Origin: Pseudomonadota bacterium
GTDB taxonomy: Bacteria; Desulfobacterota; Syntrophobacteria; Syntrophobacterales; Syntrophobacteraceae
Reading direction: 5' to 3'
Assembly (NCBI GenBank): GCA_023442755.1
Contig: JAEZXS010000371.1
Location: 1 to 29,998, forward strand
DNA length: 29,998 nt
The notes beneath the pieces are model-generated. The model was given only the letters and a program-made list of their open reading frames with translations, searched no databases and was not told where the DNA came from. Position numbers and translations under genes: made by a program. Shown one piece after another: positions 6,915 through 15,018 of the stretch. How positions within the stretch are numbered: the stretch's first letter is position 1; each line of letters starts with the position of its first letter.

Positions 6915-8380
6915 TACAAGCTTCCCTCGTGGATATTCTTTTCGTCAACCTGAAAGGCCAGAAGAGGCGGAGTAGCCTGAAGGTCCGTCCCGGCGCGGTA
7001 TTCGAACAGTTCCCAGATGATCCGGTTCATCTGCCTCTTGAGGGCCAGAATCGGGATGTCCATCGGGCAGGCCCGCTGGCATTCGCCGCATTCGGTGCAG
7101 CGCCCGGAGAGGTGAACCGCATGGACGATCTGGAACATGAGCTTTTCGGTCACGGAATCGTTCTGGCTGATCCAGAGCGGGTCGCGGCTCTGCGCGATGC
7201 AGTGATCGCGACACACGCAGAGCGGGCAGGCGTTGCGGCATGCATGGCACCGGATGCAACGATCCATGTGGTAGCGCCAGAAAGCCATGCGCTCAGGAAG
7301 GCTCATGGAATCCAAAGCAGCCAGGTCGGCAGGTTCTGCGTTCGCCGAAGCGGCCGCCGTCGGACTTTCTCCCAGGGAATGGTCGGATAGCACGGCAGCG
7401 GGGTAGCGGCAGTGGAGACACTTGTCGGCGGCAATGTCCGCCAGCTTGAATGCGTGCGCTGTTCCGTCCGCGGTGACCGTCACCGTCCCGTTGCCCGCTT
7501 CTACGGATTCCACGTAGCCAAGGCCCGTGCCCGCGGCTTCGAGGGACTTGCCGATCTTCTCGACGTCCACGATCCCCGAACAGGGCATGTTGAAGACTAC
7601 CACCTTGTCGCGGTCGATCAGTTTTTCCTGGAGCAGTTCGACCACCGAGCGGCTGTCACAGCCCTTCACGACCACCCCGACCTTCTTGCCGCGAAGACCG
7701 GTGAGGTATGTGGCTGGGTTGTGGACGTTCAGCGGTCCCCAGACCAGCTTGTCGACGTCCTCAGGGGTGCGCATGAAAAGCGGCGTGGCATGGATCGGGT
7801 CGAAACCCTTTTGCCAGCCTATTACGACGTCCAGGTTCGGCAGTTCGGCCTTGATGCGTGCTTTGAGGGCATCGAGGGTAGCCGGGGAGTCGGCTGCAAC
7901 CGGCAGTGCGCCGGCGCCGTTCTGACCGGCCAGGGACGCAACGGACGCGGGAAGGGCGATGCCTTCATGGCGCGGCGCGGGACCGAGGGCATGTACCTGT
8001 TCGGTGAACGCGGTCACCACTTTCTGCCAGCGCGGACCCTCGGAAGCCGAGACCCAGGTATATTCGAAGCGCTTGGGATCGATTCCGAGGATGGGGAGGA
8101 ACTGCTTGAGTACCTCGAGCCGCCTCCTGGCGTAAAAGTTGCCCTGGGAATAATGGCAGTCCCGGGGATGGCAGCCCGAAACCAGGACGCCGTCGGCGCC
8201 GTTCAACAACGATTTGACTATGAAAAGCGGATCGACCCGGCCCGAGCAGGGGACACGTATGATACGCAGGTCCGTGGGCTGGGTAAAGCGCCCAACTCCG
8301 GCCGTGTCGGCCCCGCCGTAGGAACACCAGTTGCAGAGAAACCCGATGATCCGCAGTTCTTTGCCTTTTAGTACTGGCAT
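6914..8380 (-). CDS. flxCD: FlxD-FlxC fusion: MvhD-type domain joined to a 4Fe-4S electron-transfer domain
   Basis: Two subunits are joined in this 488-residue protein. Residues 1-130 form an MvhD/FlxD domain with the characteristic five cysteines C16, C19, C45, C70 and C75 (FLCNWCSYGGADTAG, PCSGRVD, SGCHPRDCHY), which bind a [2Fe-2S] cluster in MvhD and contact HdrA. An Ala/Pro-rich linker (about 135-165) leads to a FlxC-like region with KGCDSRSV (240), NMPCSG (265), KCLHCRYP (320) and two [4Fe-4S] motifs at C375/378/381/385 and C428/431/434/438. The fusion makes it the physical bridge from the NADH-oxidising FlxAB side to HdrA. Its ATG lies inside the end of hdrA (13-base overlap) and its stop touches flxB. 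Separate flxC and flxD genes are the other arrangement known in the family. Confidence 0.87.
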   Translation of the reverse strand: MPVLKGKELRIIGFLCNWCSYGGADTAGVGRFTQPTDLRIIRVPCSGRVDPLFIVKSLLNGADGVLVSGCHPRDCHYSQGNFYARRRLEVLKQFLPILGIDPKRFEYTWVSASEGPRWQKVVTAFTEQVHALGPAPRHEGIALPASVASLAGQNGAGALPVAADSPATLDALKARIKAELPNLDVVIGWQKGFDPIHATPLFMRTPEDVDKLVWGPLNVHNPATYLTGLRGKKVGVVVKGCDSRSVVELLQEKLIDRDKVVVFNMPCSGIVDVEKIGKSLEAAGTGLGYVESVEAGNGTVTVTADGTAHAFKLADIAADKCLHCRYPAAVLSDHSLGESPTAAASANAEPADLAALDSMSLPERMAFWRYHMDRCIRCHACRNACPLCVCRDHCIAQSRDPLWISQNDSVTEKLMFQIVHAVHLSGRCTECGECQRACPMDIPILALKRQMNRIIWELFEYRAGTDLQATPPLLAFQVDEKNIHEGSL

Positions 8381-10326
8381 AAGGCAATGACCTCCGCAAG
8401 GATTTGATTATCGGTAAAATGAGAGAGCTGAATGGCTCCCTGGGGACAGGTCGAAGTGCAAAGACCGCAGCCCTGGCAGACGGTTTCGATTACTTCGGCC
8501 TTTGGCTCGCCTCGGAACTGGATTTCCTTGATCGCACCAAAGGGGCAGCAGCGGATACACTTGCCGCATGCTACGCAGCGCTTGATATCCACGCGGGATA
8601 TCTGCGGATCGCTCTCCAGCTTGTCCTTGGAGAAAAGCGCGAGGACCTTGGCGGCGGCGGCGCTTCCCTGGGCGACCGAAGACGGAATGTCCTTGGGTCC
8701 CTGGCAGGAACCCGCCAGGAAGACGCCGGCCGTGTTGGTCTCGACCGGGCGAAGTTTGGGATGGCTTTCCATGAAAAAGCCGTATTTGTCATAGGAGATG
8801 CGCAGGCTCTCTGCCAGCGCCGGGGCTCCGGCGGCGGATTCCGCGCCGGCTGCCAGGACGACCAGGTCGGCTTCGACCTCAACCTGCCTGCCGAGCAGGG
8901 TATCCGCACCGCGAACCACGTATTTCTTCCCCTTCGGGTAGATCATGGCCACGCGGCCCCGAATGTAGCGCGCGCCGTACTCTTCCATGGCGCGGCGGGT
9001 GAACTCGTCATACATTTTCCCGGGCGAACGGATGTCCATGTAGAAGACGTAGGACTGGGAATCGGGAATGTGGTCCTTGGTCAAAATGGCCTGCTTGGCG
9101 GTGTACATGCAGCAGAAACCCGAACAGTAGGGCCGGTCGAGGGACTTGTCCCGGGAACCGACGCACTGTATGAACACGATAGTTTTCGGTTCCATGCCGT
9201 CCGAGGGCCTTTTGATGTGGCCGCTGGTCGGGCCGGATGCCGAGAGGAGCCGTTCGTACTGCAGCGAGGTGATGACGTCGGGATAACGGCCGGCGCCGTA
9301 TTCGCCGCACTTCGAAATATCGAACACATCATAGCCGGTGGCGGCCACGATGGCGCCCACGTTTTCCGTGAGGGTCTCATCGGCCATCTGGTAATCGATT
9401 GCCCCGGAAGGACATACCTTGGCGCATACCCCGCACTTGCCCTTGGTAAACTGGCGGCAGTTGATCGGGTCTATCACCGCTTTTTTGGGGATGGCCTGGG
9501 GGAAAGGAATGTTGATGGCCGTCGTCATTCCGACCTTCTCGTTGAAACGGTCGGGGACCTTCTTGGTCGGGCACTTTTCCATGCATGCCCCGCAGCCGGT
9601 GCATTTTCCCCAGTCGACATAGGTCGCCTTTTTGCGGATCTCGACCTGGAAGTTGCCGACATAGCCCGATACGCCCGTCACCTCGGAGTAGGCCAGGAGC
9701 TTGATGTTGGGGTGCTGGGCGATATCGACCATCTTGGGGCCGAGAATACAGCTCGAACAGTCGATCGTGGGGAAGGTCTTGTCGAGTTTTGCCATCTTCC
9801 CGCCGATGCTGGATTCGCGCTCGACGAGGATGACTTCCCGGCCGCCTTCGGCGCAGTCCAGCGCCGCCTGGATTCCGGCAACGCCCCCGCCGATGATCAG
9901 GACCCGTTTGTTAACGTCGAATTTATTGGAGAACAGCGGCATGTTGCGGCGCAGTTTTTCAACCGCGATGCGCACCAGATCGACGGCCTTGTTCGTGTTG
10001 GCTTCACGGTCCTTTCCAATCCAGGACACGTGTTCGCGGATGTTGGCCATTTCGAAAAGGTAGCGGTTGAGCCCCGCACGCTCCACGGCGCGACGGAAAG
10101 TGGGCTCGTGCATGCGCGGTGTGCAGGAAGCCACCACCGCCCCGGTGAGACCCTTTTCCTGGATGGCCTGAATGATCGCGTTCTGCCCGGGTTCCGAGCA
10201 GGCGTACATGAGATCCACCGCGTAGGCCACCTCAGGGAAATCGAGGGCTGCTTTGGCAACGGCAGCGGTATCTACCGTACCCTCAATGTTGCTGCCGCAA
10301 TGACAGATGAAAACGCCTATTCGCAT
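8368..10326 (-). CDS. hdrA: HdrA: FAD-containing iron-sulfur subunit of heterodisulfide reductase
   Basis: This 652-residue HdrA is the flavin subunit where, in characterised complexes, electrons bifurcate between ferredoxin and the HdrBC disulfide site. Features in order are an N-terminal ICHCGSN segment (C8, C10), the FAD-binding glycine motif LIIGGGVAG at 143-151, the HdrA-specific DCSSCILGPKM with C190 and C193, ferredoxin-like clusters at 242-252 (CTGCGACMEKCP) and 290-305, a CSGFCCMYTAKQA block, and two C-terminal [4Fe-4S] motifs at C584/587/590/594 and C617/620/623/627. A GGAG site lies 8 bases before the ATG. No selenocysteine codon is needed. It sits between hdrB and flxCD, as expected for direct MvhD-domain docking. 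Length fits bacterial and methanogen HdrA of about 650 residues. Confidence 0.93.
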   Translation of the reverse strand: MRIGVFICHCGSNIEGTVDTAAVAKAALDFPEVAYAVDLMYACSEPGQNAIIQAIQEKGLTGAVVASCTPRMHEPTFRRAVERAGLNRYLFEMANIREHVSWIGKDREANTNKAVDLVRIAVEKLRRNMPLFSNKFDVNKRVLIIGGGVAGIQAALDCAEGGREVILVERESSIGGKMAKLDKTFPTIDCSSCILGPKMVDIAQHPNIKLLAYSEVTGVSGYVGNFQVEIRKKATYVDWGKCTGCGACMEKCPTKKVPDRFNEKVGMTTAINIPFPQAIPKKAVIDPINCRQFTKGKCGVCAKVCPSGAIDYQMADETLTENVGAIVAATGYDVFDISKCGEYGAGRYPDVITSLQYERLLSASGPTSGHIKRPSDGMEPKTIVFIQCVGSRDKSLDRPYCSGFCCMYTAKQAILTKDHIPDSQSYVFYMDIRSPGKMYDEFTRRAMEEYGARYIRGRVAMIYPKGKKYVVRGADTLLGRQVEVEADLVVLAAGAESAAGAPALAESLRISYDKYGFFMESHPKLRPVETNTAGVFLAGSCQGPKDIPSSVAQGSAAAAKVLALFSKDKLESDPQISRVDIKRCVACGKCIRCCPFGAIKEIQFRGEPKAEVIETVCQGCGLCTSTCPQGAIQLSHFTDNQILAEVIALCQY

Positions 10327-10361
10327 TCTTGAAGCTCCATCGGTTCAGCGCTGTTGGTGCG

Positions 10362-11237
10362 CTATAAGCTCGCCACCCTGGACAGCAAAGCCTTCGGGCT
10401 GACGCACAGTTTTCCAAATCCCAGATTCTTCTCCGGCAGTCCCATGGCAAAGCCCATCAACTGGGTGAAGTAGATGATCGGCATCTGAAAGTTCATGCCC
10501 AGGGCCCTGTTGACCTGCTCCTGGCGCAAATCGAGGTTCATCTGGCACATCGGGCAGGCCACAACCACGGCCTCGGCCCCGGCGTCCCGCGCGCAGGAGA
10601 GCAGTTTACCGGAAAGCCGTGTTACGATGTCCTTGCGGGGTACCCCGTAGGAGGCTCCGCAGCATTCCACCTTCAGAGAAAAGGGAACGACTTCGGCTCC
10701 AAGGGCGGAAAGGATTCGGTCCATAGCGATCGGGTTTTCAGGATCGTCGAATTCCATGACCTCGGAAGGCCTGTTCATGATGCAGCCGTAATACGGCGCC
10801 ACCTTCATCCCGGTAAGGGGGCGGCTGACTTTTGCGGCAATCGCTTCGATGCCGACTTTTTCAACCAATGCCTGGAGAACCGACATGGCCTTAACGGAGC
10901 CCTTGTAGGGCCTGTCCAGCAGTTGATTTACCCTGTCGCGGAAGTCCGGTGCGTGCATGCGATGAGCGGAGGTTTTGAGATTGGTGAGGCAGCTGGGACA
11001 GGGAGTGAGAGCGGTATCGAGATCCAGTTTTTCCACCACTTCGAGGTTTCTGGCTGCCAGGGCGGCAGAAAGGTAGTGGTCAAGGGTGTGGGCAGGGCTG
11101 GAACCGCAGCAGCTCCAGTCGGGGACATCCACGAGCTTTACTCCCAGAGCTGCACAAACGGCCCGGGTGGACGTGTCGTATTCCTTGGAGGTCCCTTGCC
11201 CCGAACAACCCGGGTAATAAGCAAATGCGTCGGTCAT
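10362..11237 (-). CDS. hdrB: HdrB: heterodisulfide reductase catalytic subunit (two CCG domains)
   Basis: A 291-residue protein with the paired cysteine-rich (CCG) domains that hold the two noncubane clusters of HdrB. The first motif is C11-CC43/44-C80-x2-C83 (YYPGC, SCCGS, CPSC). The second begins YYGCIMNRP near 154, continues with ECCGASYG and ends CPMCQMN, so both sites are complete. In methanogens HdrB reduces CoM-S-S-CoB; in sulfate reducers the proposed disulfide partner is DsrC, which is not in this window. The start overlaps the hdrC stop as ATGA, and 35 bases separate it from hdrA. The protein is cytoplasmic and expected to form a complex with HdrA and HdrC. Confidence 0.93.
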   Translation of the reverse strand: MTDAFAYYPGCSGQGTSKEYDTSTRAVCAALGVKLVDVPDWSCCGSSPAHTLDHYLSAALAARNLEVVEKLDLDTALTPCPSCLTNLKTSAHRMHAPDFRDRVNQLLDRPYKGSVKAMSVLQALVEKVGIEAIAAKVSRPLTGMKVAPYYGCIMNRPSEVMEFDDPENPIAMDRILSALGAEVVPFSLKVECCGASYGVPRKDIVTRLSGKLLSCARDAGAEAVVVACPMCQMNLDLRQEQVNRALGMNFQMPIIYFTQLMGFAMGLPEKNLGFGKLCVSPKALLSRVASL

Positions 11238-11794
11238 TGTCCGTTCCTCTTGTTGAATCTATCGAAAATCCTGGCGATCTCGGCCTTCCCCTTGATCTGG
11301 TGAGGCCTGAGTGAAAGTTTGCCCTTGGGGGCGATGCGCGGACCGAGATCGATATCGGTGAAAAGCTTACCGGTCTTGGCGATGTAGTTGGCAAGAAGGC
11401 CCGTCTCGAAGACCCTGCCGTGGGCCTGTACCGATTCCAGGAAAGTGTCCCAGAATTTCTTGACGTCCCCGGCCGCGACCCGCTGTTCGCGACGGGCGAT
11501 GTGACGCAGAACATCCATCACCCTTGCCACATCGATGTTGTTGGGACAGCGCGTTGTGCAGGATTCGCACGTTGCGCACAGCCAAATCGATTTGCTGTTG
11601 AGGACCGCTTCTTTTTGCCCGCTTTGCACCAGCCGCATGATCTGCGAAACCGGAAAGTCGTAGGCAAAGGTGTAGGGACATCCGGCTGTGCAATTGCCGC
11701 ACTGGTAACAGAGGCTCACCCGCTGCTCGGATTCTTCCTCCACCATGCGGACGAAACTGGCATCGAAATCGCACGATAAGTTGATGGTATTCAT
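11234..11794 (-). CDS. hdrC: HdrC: two-[4Fe-4S] subunit of heterodisulfide reductase
   Basis: A 186-residue soluble HdrC with two ferredoxin motifs, C29/32/35/39 (CYQCGNCTAGCP) and C73/76/79/83 (CATCESCTTRCP). It relays electrons from HdrA to HdrB. I place the start at ATG 11794, because the family begins close to this point. An upstream in-frame GTG at 11839 has no ribosome binding site before it and would add 15 residues of non-family sequence. Its last bases overlap the hdrB start as ATGA. No membrane segments are present, so this is the soluble HdrC type rather than an HdrE/DsrM-associated form. It follows the FeoA-like gene by about 130 bases and may carry its own promoter there. Confidence 0.9.
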   Translation of the reverse strand: MNTINLSCDFDASFVRMVEEESEQRVSLCYQCGNCTAGCPYTFAYDFPVSQIMRLVQSGQKEAVLNSKSIWLCATCESCTTRCPNNIDVARVMDVLRHIARREQRVAAGDVKKFWDTFLESVQAHGRVFETGLLANYIAKTGKLFTDIDLGPRIAPKGKLSLRPHQIKGKAEIARIFDRFNKRNGQ

Positions 11795-11878
11795 AAAATT
11801 TCCGCCCGAATCTCCTCTCTTATAAAATACCTTATCCACGGCAATATGCCGGGATTCGGATTTAACCCGTTGATTATT

Positions 11879-11892
11879 CGAATAGATATTCG
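11879..11892. promoter_or_regulatory. Short palindrome in the feoA-like/hdrC gap
   Basis: CGAATA-GA-TATTCG is a perfect 6-bp inverted repeat, about 85 bases upstream of the hdrC start. Nearby GGCA-ATA-TGCC (11840-11850) is a second small dyad. Either could be an operator for an internal hdr promoter, but no regulator family is recognised. Confidence 0.25.
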
Positions 11893-11921
11893 CCCCCTGA
11901 CAGGTATCGGGCTATGTCCGA

Positions 11922-12170
11922 TTACTTGTGGGTTACCCAGATCTTCCCTGCGATCTTGACCCCAAGACTGATGCTGCTCCTGCTTCTCCCGATTCGGGCA
12001 ATGCAGAAGGAGGGACCGATCCGGCGCACCTGCATTACCGAACCGGGTTGAATTCCAGCCGCTGCTATCCTGGCTGACAGGTCCTGACCTGCCCGGATTT
12101 GTACAACCTTGAGAGGTTTTTGGTTGGGCGCCTGAGAGAGAGGAAACGATTTCTCGATTAATGCGTTCAT
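11922..12170 (-). CDS. FeoA-domain (SH3-like) small protein
   Basis: An 82-residue protein that fits the FeoA/core SH3-like domain. It has the pattern DLSARIAAAGIQPGSVMQV, then a polar stretch, then ISLGVKIAGKIWV, as in FeoA where GI.PG and the final A..I.V strand are conserved. FeoA normally regulates the FeoB ferrous-iron transporter by binding its cytoplasmic G-domain, but no feoB is nearby. The gene is the first of the run that continues into hdrC, same strand, about 130 bases upstream. This suggests either an iron-related accessory role for the iron-sulfur-rich operon or a DtxR-like SH3 module used alone. The start ATG 12170 has only a weak ribosome binding site. Confidence 0.75.
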   Translation of the reverse strand: MNALIEKSFPLSQAPNQKPLKVVQIRAGQDLSARIAAAGIQPGSVMQVRRIGPSFCIARIGRSRSSISLGVKIAGKIWVTHK

Positions 12171-12227
12171 GTTGGTCTCGAAAGGTTCTGATGTTATTGA
12201 AGATATTAACGAACATGGATTAGTCTC

Positions 12228-12256
12228 AGATAGTAGAACCCCGGTTCTGACTATCT
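12228..12256. promoter_or_regulatory. Long inverted repeat upstream of the FeoA-like gene
   Basis: The arms AGATAGTAGAACC (12228-12240) and GGTTCTGACTATCT (12243-12256) pair over 13 bp with a single bulged G and a 2-base spacer. It lies about 60 bases upstream of the FeoA-like start and 610 bases before the cytochrome start. With no U-tract, an operator is at least as likely as a terminator. Confidence 0.4.
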
Positions 12257-12407
12257 TCCCAGAATTGCAACATAACTGTCTATGCTGAGGGAAGATGTCA
12301 GAGTGAACCTGATTTTTCTATAGGATTTTGGCCAACTGCTTAGTCGGTCTTTCTCCTACAACAAAATTGAGATCAACAAAAACGTTGGAACGTGTGTTTC
12401 AGCAGAG

Positions 12408-12503
12408 CACGGGGAGCGCCCCTCCCGCATGCTCGTAAATTGCCCGATAAGCGCTTTCGAAGCGAGCGGTCCGGCTGCCCCGTCATGCAGTCCGCTCGAG
12501 CAT
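12408..12503. ncRNA. Candidate structured RNA element (three-way-junction fold)
   Basis: Read by eye, the plus strand folds as follows. A GGGG-AGCG-CCCC hairpin spans 12411-12422. An outer stem pairs ATGCTCG (12429-12435) with CGAGCAT (12497-12503). Inside it, hairpin CGCTT-TCG-AAGCG (12452-12464) is directly followed by a second arm, AGCGG (12465-12469) with CCGCT (12492-12496), containing CTGC/GCAG. The inner helices abut each other and the outer stem with no unpaired bases. The element is GC-rich within an AT-rich gap. It matches no riboswitch class I recognise, and the strand is undetermined. Confidence 0.3.
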
Positions 12504-12864
12504 CTCCTCGGGTTTTCTTCCGGAAAGGAAGGTTAAGTACTATGAACAGTCTGGATTGTGCAATGAGAATAATACTCGACTCAAATTGGCGAGTCAATGT
12601 TGTATTTGTCATAGGTTGCTGGCCATTCAGACTTAAAAATGTATATCACCGTCAAGTTCCACCCGGGAATTTTTTTATAAAATTTGCCCTAGGAACTGTT
12701 CCGGCCCGAATCTTCTGCCCCTGTATTTGCATTCCCTCCGCTCTCCTGGATTTCCGGCAAAATACCCGCCCCCCTTTTACAAATTACGAAATGCACCCCA
12801 GTTATTTTCCCGGAAAAACCATTATTCTGAGCCACGATTTCAGGGACCGAAGCAGGGGGAGCAG

Positions 12865-15018
12865 ATGAAGGCGGGAATAGGAGCGTTCAGAACGGTTCTG
12901 CTGGGGGTTTTTCTTTTTTCATCAATGTACAGCGCCGAATCCGGGGCATCGACATCCATCAATTCGACCAGTCAAAACCGCAGCACTTCGCCGACAGCTG
13001 CGGTGTCCGAACAGGCCAAGGTCGCCAACACCAACTTCCAGGTCTTTTCCAACAACGACCTCGGGATGCACTGCGAAGTGGCCGACCACCGGGTAGTGAG
13101 CCTGCTTCCACCCTGCAACGTTTTGCACGGTCAGGTGGTTCAGAAGGGAAAAAAGCCGCAGATCCTGACGAACTCGACGATAGACCTCCTGTATTCCGCG
13201 GTTTCCAACCCGAACGACCCCCTGCTTGTTGCGGCCGCACAGGTGCCCATAGAAAAGACCGACTTCTGGGACCCCAACCTCAACACGGCAGACACAATCG
13301 AGTTCGACGGGTATAACCCCCTCTATCCGCCCGGAATTCTCGCCGCTTTTCAGCTCGCCCCGGACGTCGGAATCCCCTTCCCCGACGTCGAAAGGCTCTA
13401 TCTCGGGGACGGGAAGCTTGTGGCCGATCAGCAGAAAATGCCGGGCATAAGCGATCCGTACAATGCGAATGTCCCGCAGTCGTTCAACCGCTTCAACACC
13501 GACTTCCCTTTCTTCATGTCTTTCCCGTTCGGGCATGTGCTCAAAGGCGTCAACTGGTTCGCGGCGGAAGGGATTCCCATCACTCCGACCGACGATTTCG
13601 GAAGGTACAATCCTTTTCCCCTCATGCGCGTCCAGGCCGTGGACAAAACCGGAAGCCTTGCCGGGACAAAGGGTGCTGTGATTGCCTCGGTGGATGCCGT
13701 CGTGCCGGTTGCTTCGGAAATAACCTGCTATAAGTGCCATGCGTCGGCGCAGGATGGAGGAGGGGGGCTGGCCGCGTGCATTCCCGGGGTGGATGCGAAC
13801 TGTACAACCCAGGGTTCCGCATATTCCCGTACTGCGTTCCAAATCGCGACCGCGGCGGACGACCGGTCTGTCTATTCGGCTGATATAAAAAGGGAATGGG
13901 CGGTTGCCAACAACATCGTCAGGCTGCATGACGCCCTGAACGGCACGGATCTGAAGGAGGCAACTCCGGTAGTGTGCCAGACCTGCCATTACAGTCCCGC
14001 CATCGACATTGCGCAGGTGGGACCGAAGGGGACGGACGATTCGGACGGCAACGGGAGGAGCCAGAAGATCCACCACACGAATTCCCGGGCCCTCCACGCC
14101 TTTCACGGCGCCCTGGGTGTCTTCCCGACAATGCCTCCGGCCAGCGATCCGCAAAGGCTCGATACCAACGGGAAGCCCGTTGTGAACGACTTTGTCCGCA
14201 CGACACTCGAAAACTCGTGTTATCTCTGCCATCCGGGCAAAACGACGCACTGCCTGCGCGGAGCGATGTTCAACGGCGGACTTGTCTGCCAGGACTGCCA
14301 TGGCAATCTGCCGCAGATCGGGGATGACTTCTCGGAAGGTTTTTCCTCAGCCACCCCGTTCCCGGGCGGCATGAGCGCCGGCAAGCGCATACCCTGGGCC
14401 AATGAACCGGGCTGCCAGTCCTGTCATACCGGGGATGCAACGGACAACCTGACCGCGGACCCGAACGTCATTCCAGCCAGGGACGGCATCCGGCTGCTGA
14501 GCGCCTACCGGACAAACGATCCGAGTGCGAAACCGATCGTAGCCGCCAACAGGCGCTTTGCCGAAAACGTTGCTGATTCGGGCGAGCAGATTCTGTTCAG
14601 GGCAAGCAAAGACTCCCATTCGAAGCTCTCGTGCCAGGTGTGCCACGGGAGTCCGCACGCGGAATGGCCGGTCGTCGGCTCGGCCGGGTCCGATATTGCC
14701 AACGACAACATCGCGGCCATTCAGCTCCAGGGCCATGACGGGGTGATTATCGAGTGCACCGCCTGCCATACGGCGCCGCCGGACAAGATGAACGGCCCTC
14801 ACGGCATGCATGCGGTCGGCCAGACCTGGGTGAGCCAGCACCCGACGTGGGCAAAGAGGGACAAGAACTCGTGCAGGGTATGCCATGGAGCGAAAGGAGA
14901 GGGCACGGTCCTGTCGAAAATACGCGCCGACCGGTCCATCTCCCTGTTTTCGGGAAGGCGCACCCTGGCGAACGGCAGCCTGCTGACCTGTTCGGTCTGC
15001 CACCGAAACCCGCTCTAA
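12865..15018 (+). CDS. Secreted nine-haem c-type cytochrome
   Basis: A 717-residue exported multihaem cytochrome. Translation starts at ATG 12865 after AGGGGGAG (12854-12860); an in-frame upstream ATG at 12727 lacks this and would bury the signal peptide (MKAGIGAFRTVLLGVFLFSS, cleavage near SGA). The N-terminal 280 residues carry no haem motifs but include the NNDLGMHCE segment near residue 65, a signature I associate with multihaem cytochromes of Geobacter-type bacteria. Nine CXXCH motifs follow between about 287 and 713 (CYKCH, CQTCH, CYLCH, CQDCH, CQSCH, CQVCH, CTACH, CRVCH, CSVCH). A periplasmic or outer-surface electron-transfer role is likely. There is no lipobox or membrane anchor. It stands alone, divergent from the Flx-Hdr operon. 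Confidence 0.88.
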   Translation: MKAGIGAFRTVLLGVFLFSSMYSAESGASTSINSTSQNRSTSPTAAVSEQAKVANTNFQVFSNNDLGMHCEVADHRVVSLLPPCNVLHGQVVQKGKKPQILTNSTIDLLYSAVSNPNDPLLVAAAQVPIEKTDFWDPNLNTADTIEFDGYNPLYPPGILAAFQLAPDVGIPFPDVERLYLGDGKLVADQQKMPGISDPYNANVPQSFNRFNTDFPFFMSFPFGHVLKGVNWFAAEGIPITPTDDFGRYNPFPLMRVQAVDKTGSLAGTKGAVIASVDAVVPVASEITCYKCHASAQDGGGGLAACIPGVDANCTTQGSAYSRTAFQIATAADDRSVYSADIKREWAVANNIVRLHDALNGTDLKEATPVVCQTCHYSPAIDIAQVGPKGTDDSDGNGRSQKIHHTNSRALHAFHGALGVFPTMPPASDPQRLDTNGKPVVNDFVRTTLENSCYLCHPGKTTHCLRGAMFNGGLVCQDCHGNLPQIGDDFSEGFSSATPFPGGMSAGKRIPWANEPGCQSCHTGDATDNLTADPNVIPARDGIRLLSAYRTNDPSAKPIVAANRRFAENVADSGEQILFRASKDSHSKLSCQVCHGSPHAEWPVVGSAGSDIANDNIAAIQLQGHDGVIIECTACHTAPPDKMNGPHGMHAVGQTWVSQHPTWAKRDKNSCRVCHGAKGEGTVLSKIRADRSISLFSGRRTLANGSLLTCSVCHRNPL

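Larger units (their letters stand above)
12171..12864. other. 694-bp gap between the Flx-Hdr operon and the cytochrome gene
   Basis: This gap separates divergent transcription units, so it must contain promoters for both. It contains the inverted repeat at 12228-12256, a compact GC-rich foldable element at 12408-12503, and a small dyad GACTC-N8-GAGTC at 12579-12596. No convincing protein gene is present; open frames here lack family resemblance and overlap on both strands. Confidence 0.6.

Noticed and set aside
8404..10332. Very long open frame antisense to hdrA (642 codons), and similar frames opposite the other flx genes
   Set aside because: High GC makes long antisense frames common. The minus-strand products show complete iron-sulfur and FAD motifs, while the antisense translations show none.
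12727..12864. 46-residue N-terminal extension of the cytochrome
   Set aside because: The ATG at 12865 has a strong ribosome binding site and opens a proper signal peptide, which the extension would bury.
12392..12868. 158-codon open frame overlapping the cytochrome leader, and a 79-codon frame opposite it
   Set aside because: Neither shows domain resemblance, both are rich in Arg, Ser and Pro as expected for translated GC-rich non-coding DNA, and the first overlaps the real cytochrome start.
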